Of a DNA stretch of 64,000 bases, positions 62,502 to 64,000 are shown in pieces. The translations under genes and the position numbers were made by a program. Below the pieces are notes generated by a model, which was not told the origin of the DNA, made no database searches, and saw only the letters and a program-made list of their open reading frames with translations. The stretch is taken from NCBI GenBank assembly GCA_000471045.1, contig KI301992.1:1264069-1328068 (forward strand), given 5' to 3'. Each line of letters starts with the position of its first letter. The first letter of the stretch is position 1. The stretch is from an actinobacterium LLX17 (GTDB lineage Bacteria; Actinomycetota; Actinomycetes; Propionibacteriales; Nocardioidaceae).

Positions 62502-63236
62502 ATGTTCATCGGGATCGGCACGCTCACCAACGTGCTCACCGTGCTGCTGGGTTCTGGGCTCGGGCTGCTGGTCGGTCATCGCCTGACCGAGCGCATCCGC
62601 ACGACGGTCACCGCGGCCCTGGGCCTGGTCACCCTGCTCATCTCGGCGGACGCCGCGGTGGCGGTCTTCGACCCCGCGCTCGCCGCCGAGGTGGGTGACC
62701 AGGCGCCCGTCCTCATCGTCCTCGGCTCGCTGGCGATCGGCGGCATCATCGGCTCGGCGGTACGCCTGGAGGATCGGGTGGAGTCCGTCGGCGGGTGGCT
62801 CCAGCGTCGACTCGCGGCCCGCGGCGGCCACGACCGCTTCGTCGAGGGCTTCGTGGTCAGCTCACTGGTGTTCTGCGTCGGACCGTTGACCATCCTGGGC
62901 TCGTTGACCGAGGGGTTCGGGGGTGGCCCCGACCAGCTGCTGGTGAAGTCGGTGCTCGACGGCTTCGCGTCGCTCGCGTTCGCGGCCTCGCTCGGCATCG
63001 GCGTCATGGCCTCGGCCCTCAGCGTCGCCGTGGTGCAGGGCGGGCTCACGCTCGTGGGGCTCGTCGTGGGCGACGTGCTCCCGGAGGCGCACCTCGCCGC
63101 CCTCACCGCCGTGGGCGGGCTGATCCTCATCGGCGTCGCGTTGCGGCTGCTGGACCTCGCCCGCTTCGCCGTGGCCGATCTGCTGCCCGCTCTCGTCATC
63201 GCCCCGGCCCTGGTCGCGCTCGTGGCCGCCGTCTGA
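62502..63236 (+). CDS. DUF554 domain-containing membrane protein
   Basis: A 244-residue membrane protein with about seven hydrophobic segments. IGTLTNVLTVLLGSGLGLLVG at the start, IGGIIGSAVRLEDRVESVGGWL after the third segment, and FVVSSLVFCVGPLTILGSLTEG with FGGGPDQLLVKSVLDGFASLAFAASLGIGV are the DUF554 (YdfK-like) hallmarks. The family function is unknown; transport has been suggested. ATG at 62502 follows GGGAG. Divergent from the GNAT gene. Confidence 0.92.
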   Translation: MFIGIGTLTNVLTVLLGSGLGLLVGHRLTERIRTTVTAALGLVTLLISADAAVAVFDPALAAEVGDQAPVLIVLGSLAIGGIIGSAVRLEDRVESVGGWLQRRLAARGGHDRFVEGFVVSSLVFCVGPLTILGSLTEGFGGGPDQLLVKSVLDGFASLAFAASLGIGVMASALSVAVVQGGLTLVGLVVGDVLPEAHLAALTAVGGLILIGVALRLLDLARFAVADLLPALVIAPALVALVAAV

Positions 63237-63370
63237 ACAGCAGGCTGACCACAACGCAACCGAACCGTTACCTGACAGTGACCGCTCAACCCCACGCGCG
63301 CCCCCCGAAGTGTCTATGCTCCATCGGAGCGAGGTGGCGACACCTCACCCACGATCGACAGGAGCTCCAC

Positions 63371-64000
63371 GTGCGGTTGCGCGCAATACTTCTTGCGGGA
63401 ATCGTCGGCATCCTCTCCGTCCTCCTTCTCGGACTGCCCTCGCAGGCGTCCGACGTCGGTGGCGACGAGGCCGATGAGGGCCCCACCACGGTTGTCAGTG
63501 GCACGGTGCGCAACGCCAGCGACGAGAACAAGCCCGTGGAGGGCGTCACCATCACCGCCACGCCCGACGCGACCGGCGAGGAGGTCGAGGCGACCAGCGA
63601 CGAGGACGGCGAGTACGAGATGGAGGTGCCGGCCCTCGGCCGCACCGTCATCGCGATCGACGTCGACTCGCTGCCCGACGACGTGAGCCTCGCCGAGGGA
63701 GCGCCCACCGAGCTGACGCCGGTGCTGGACGTCGGCCGCCCCTCGTTCACCGCGATCTTCCGCGTGGGCCAGAGCGAGTCGACGGCCATCGGCACGCTCG
63801 ACCAGCTGGCGCAGAACGTCTACAACGGCCTCTACTTCGGCATCATCCTCGCGCTCGGAGCGCTCGGGCTGTCGATGATCTTCGGCACGACGGGCCTCAC
63901 CAACTTCGCGCACGGCGAGATGGTGACGTTCGGCGCGATCATGACCTACACGTTCAACGTGGCGGTCGGCATGAACATCTTCTTGTCGGGGATCATCGCG
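63371..64000 (+). CDS. Branched-chain amino acid ABC transporter permease (LivH type) with extracellular Ig-like domain, 5' part
   Basis: The gene is cut by the window end after 210 codons. Residues 1-27 are a signal peptide (LRAILLAGIVGILSVLLLGL, then PSQAS). Residues about 45-105 resemble a carboxypeptidase-regulatory/Ig-like fold: VVSGTVRNASDENKPVEGVTITATPD and TSDEDGEYEMEVPALGRTVIAI. From residue 150 the LivH permease begins: YNGLYFGIILALGALGLSMIFGTTGLTNFAHGEMVTFGAI. An added exported domain is unusual for the family. GTG at 63371 follows AGGAG. LivM, ATPase and binding-protein genes probably follow beyond the window. Confidence 0.88.
   Translation, partial: MRLRAILLAGIVGILSVLLLGLPSQASDVGGDEADEGPTTVVSGTVRNASDENKPVEGVTITATPDATGEEVEATSDEDGEYEMEVPALGRTVIAIDVDSLPDDVSLAEGAPTELTPVLDVGRPSFTAIFRVGQSESTAIGTLDQLAQNVYNGLYFGIILALGALGLSMIFGTTGLTNFAHGEMVTFGAIMTYTFNVAVGMNIFLSGIIA

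Overview
The window is chromosomal DNA of a high-GC actinobacterium. The enzyme set (WhiA, RbpA, LigC-type ligase, a PAC2 protein, ctaA/ctaB, a DUF222-HNH protein, a fadA2-fabG4-htdX-like cluster) and a gene order resembling the Mycobacterium tuberculosis Rv1420-Rv1458 region point to the class. A LivH-type permease carrying an extracellular Ig-like domain and the overall content fit a Nocardioidaceae member such as Aeromicrobium or Nocardioides, but the genus is an inference. Coding density is very high: no gene-free stretch exceeds about 200 bases, and I see no rRNA, tRNA, CRISPR array, insertion sequence or prophage.

Layout. 1-8 kb: small (p)ppGpp synthetase, LigC-like ligase, DUF222-HNH protein, an ABC exporter pair translated into heme A synthase (ctaA), three small genes, and heme O synthase (ctaB). 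8-13.7 kb: tkt-tal-pgi-pgl on the plus strand, lacking the zwf and opcA genes that usually stand before pgl. 13.7-25 kb: eleven same-strand minus genes, uvrA-uvrC-rapZ-yvcK-whiA-gap-pgk-tpiA-secG-rbpA in transcription order, with mostly overlapping or abutting ends; this joins excision repair, envelope and sporulation regulators, lower glycolysis and an RNA polymerase-binding protein. 25-29.7 kb: metallo-hydrolase, cytochrome P450, amino-acid permease, and a TerC protein behind a probable yybP-ykoY (Mn2+) riboswitch. 29.9-40 kb: acyl-CoA metabolism, with a 970-residue SRPBCC/thiolase-like/crotonase fusion divergent from a TetR gene, uvrB, a second TetR gene, and a thiolase divergent from fabG4-htdX. 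40-48 kb: two secreted CocE-type hydrolases sharing an unusual C-terminal tail, TesB thioesterase, PAC2 protein, dxs. 48-56.7 kb: acn-flavin reductase behind an 18-bp perfect palindrome, an RDD protein, a split or frameshifted membrane protein, an RNA (uracil-C5)-methyltransferase preceded by a partial duplicate of its own 5' end, and an aldo/keto reductase. 56.8-64 kb: fused SecDF, polA, GNAT, DUF554, and the 5' part of a LivH-type permease cut by the window end.

A signal repeated through the window is a TANNNT hexamer ending exactly 6 or 7 bases before the start codon, seen at sixteen genes. That is the arrangement expected of leaderless transcripts, which are common in actinobacteria. It was used here to choose several starts (ctaB, uvrB, tesB, polA, the aldo/keto reductase).

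The most unusual items are the four-part acyl-CoA fusion protein, the missing zwf-opcA pair, the riboswitch with its Shine-Dalgarno-trapping hairpin, the palindrome before acn, and the microORF duplication before the methyltransferase.
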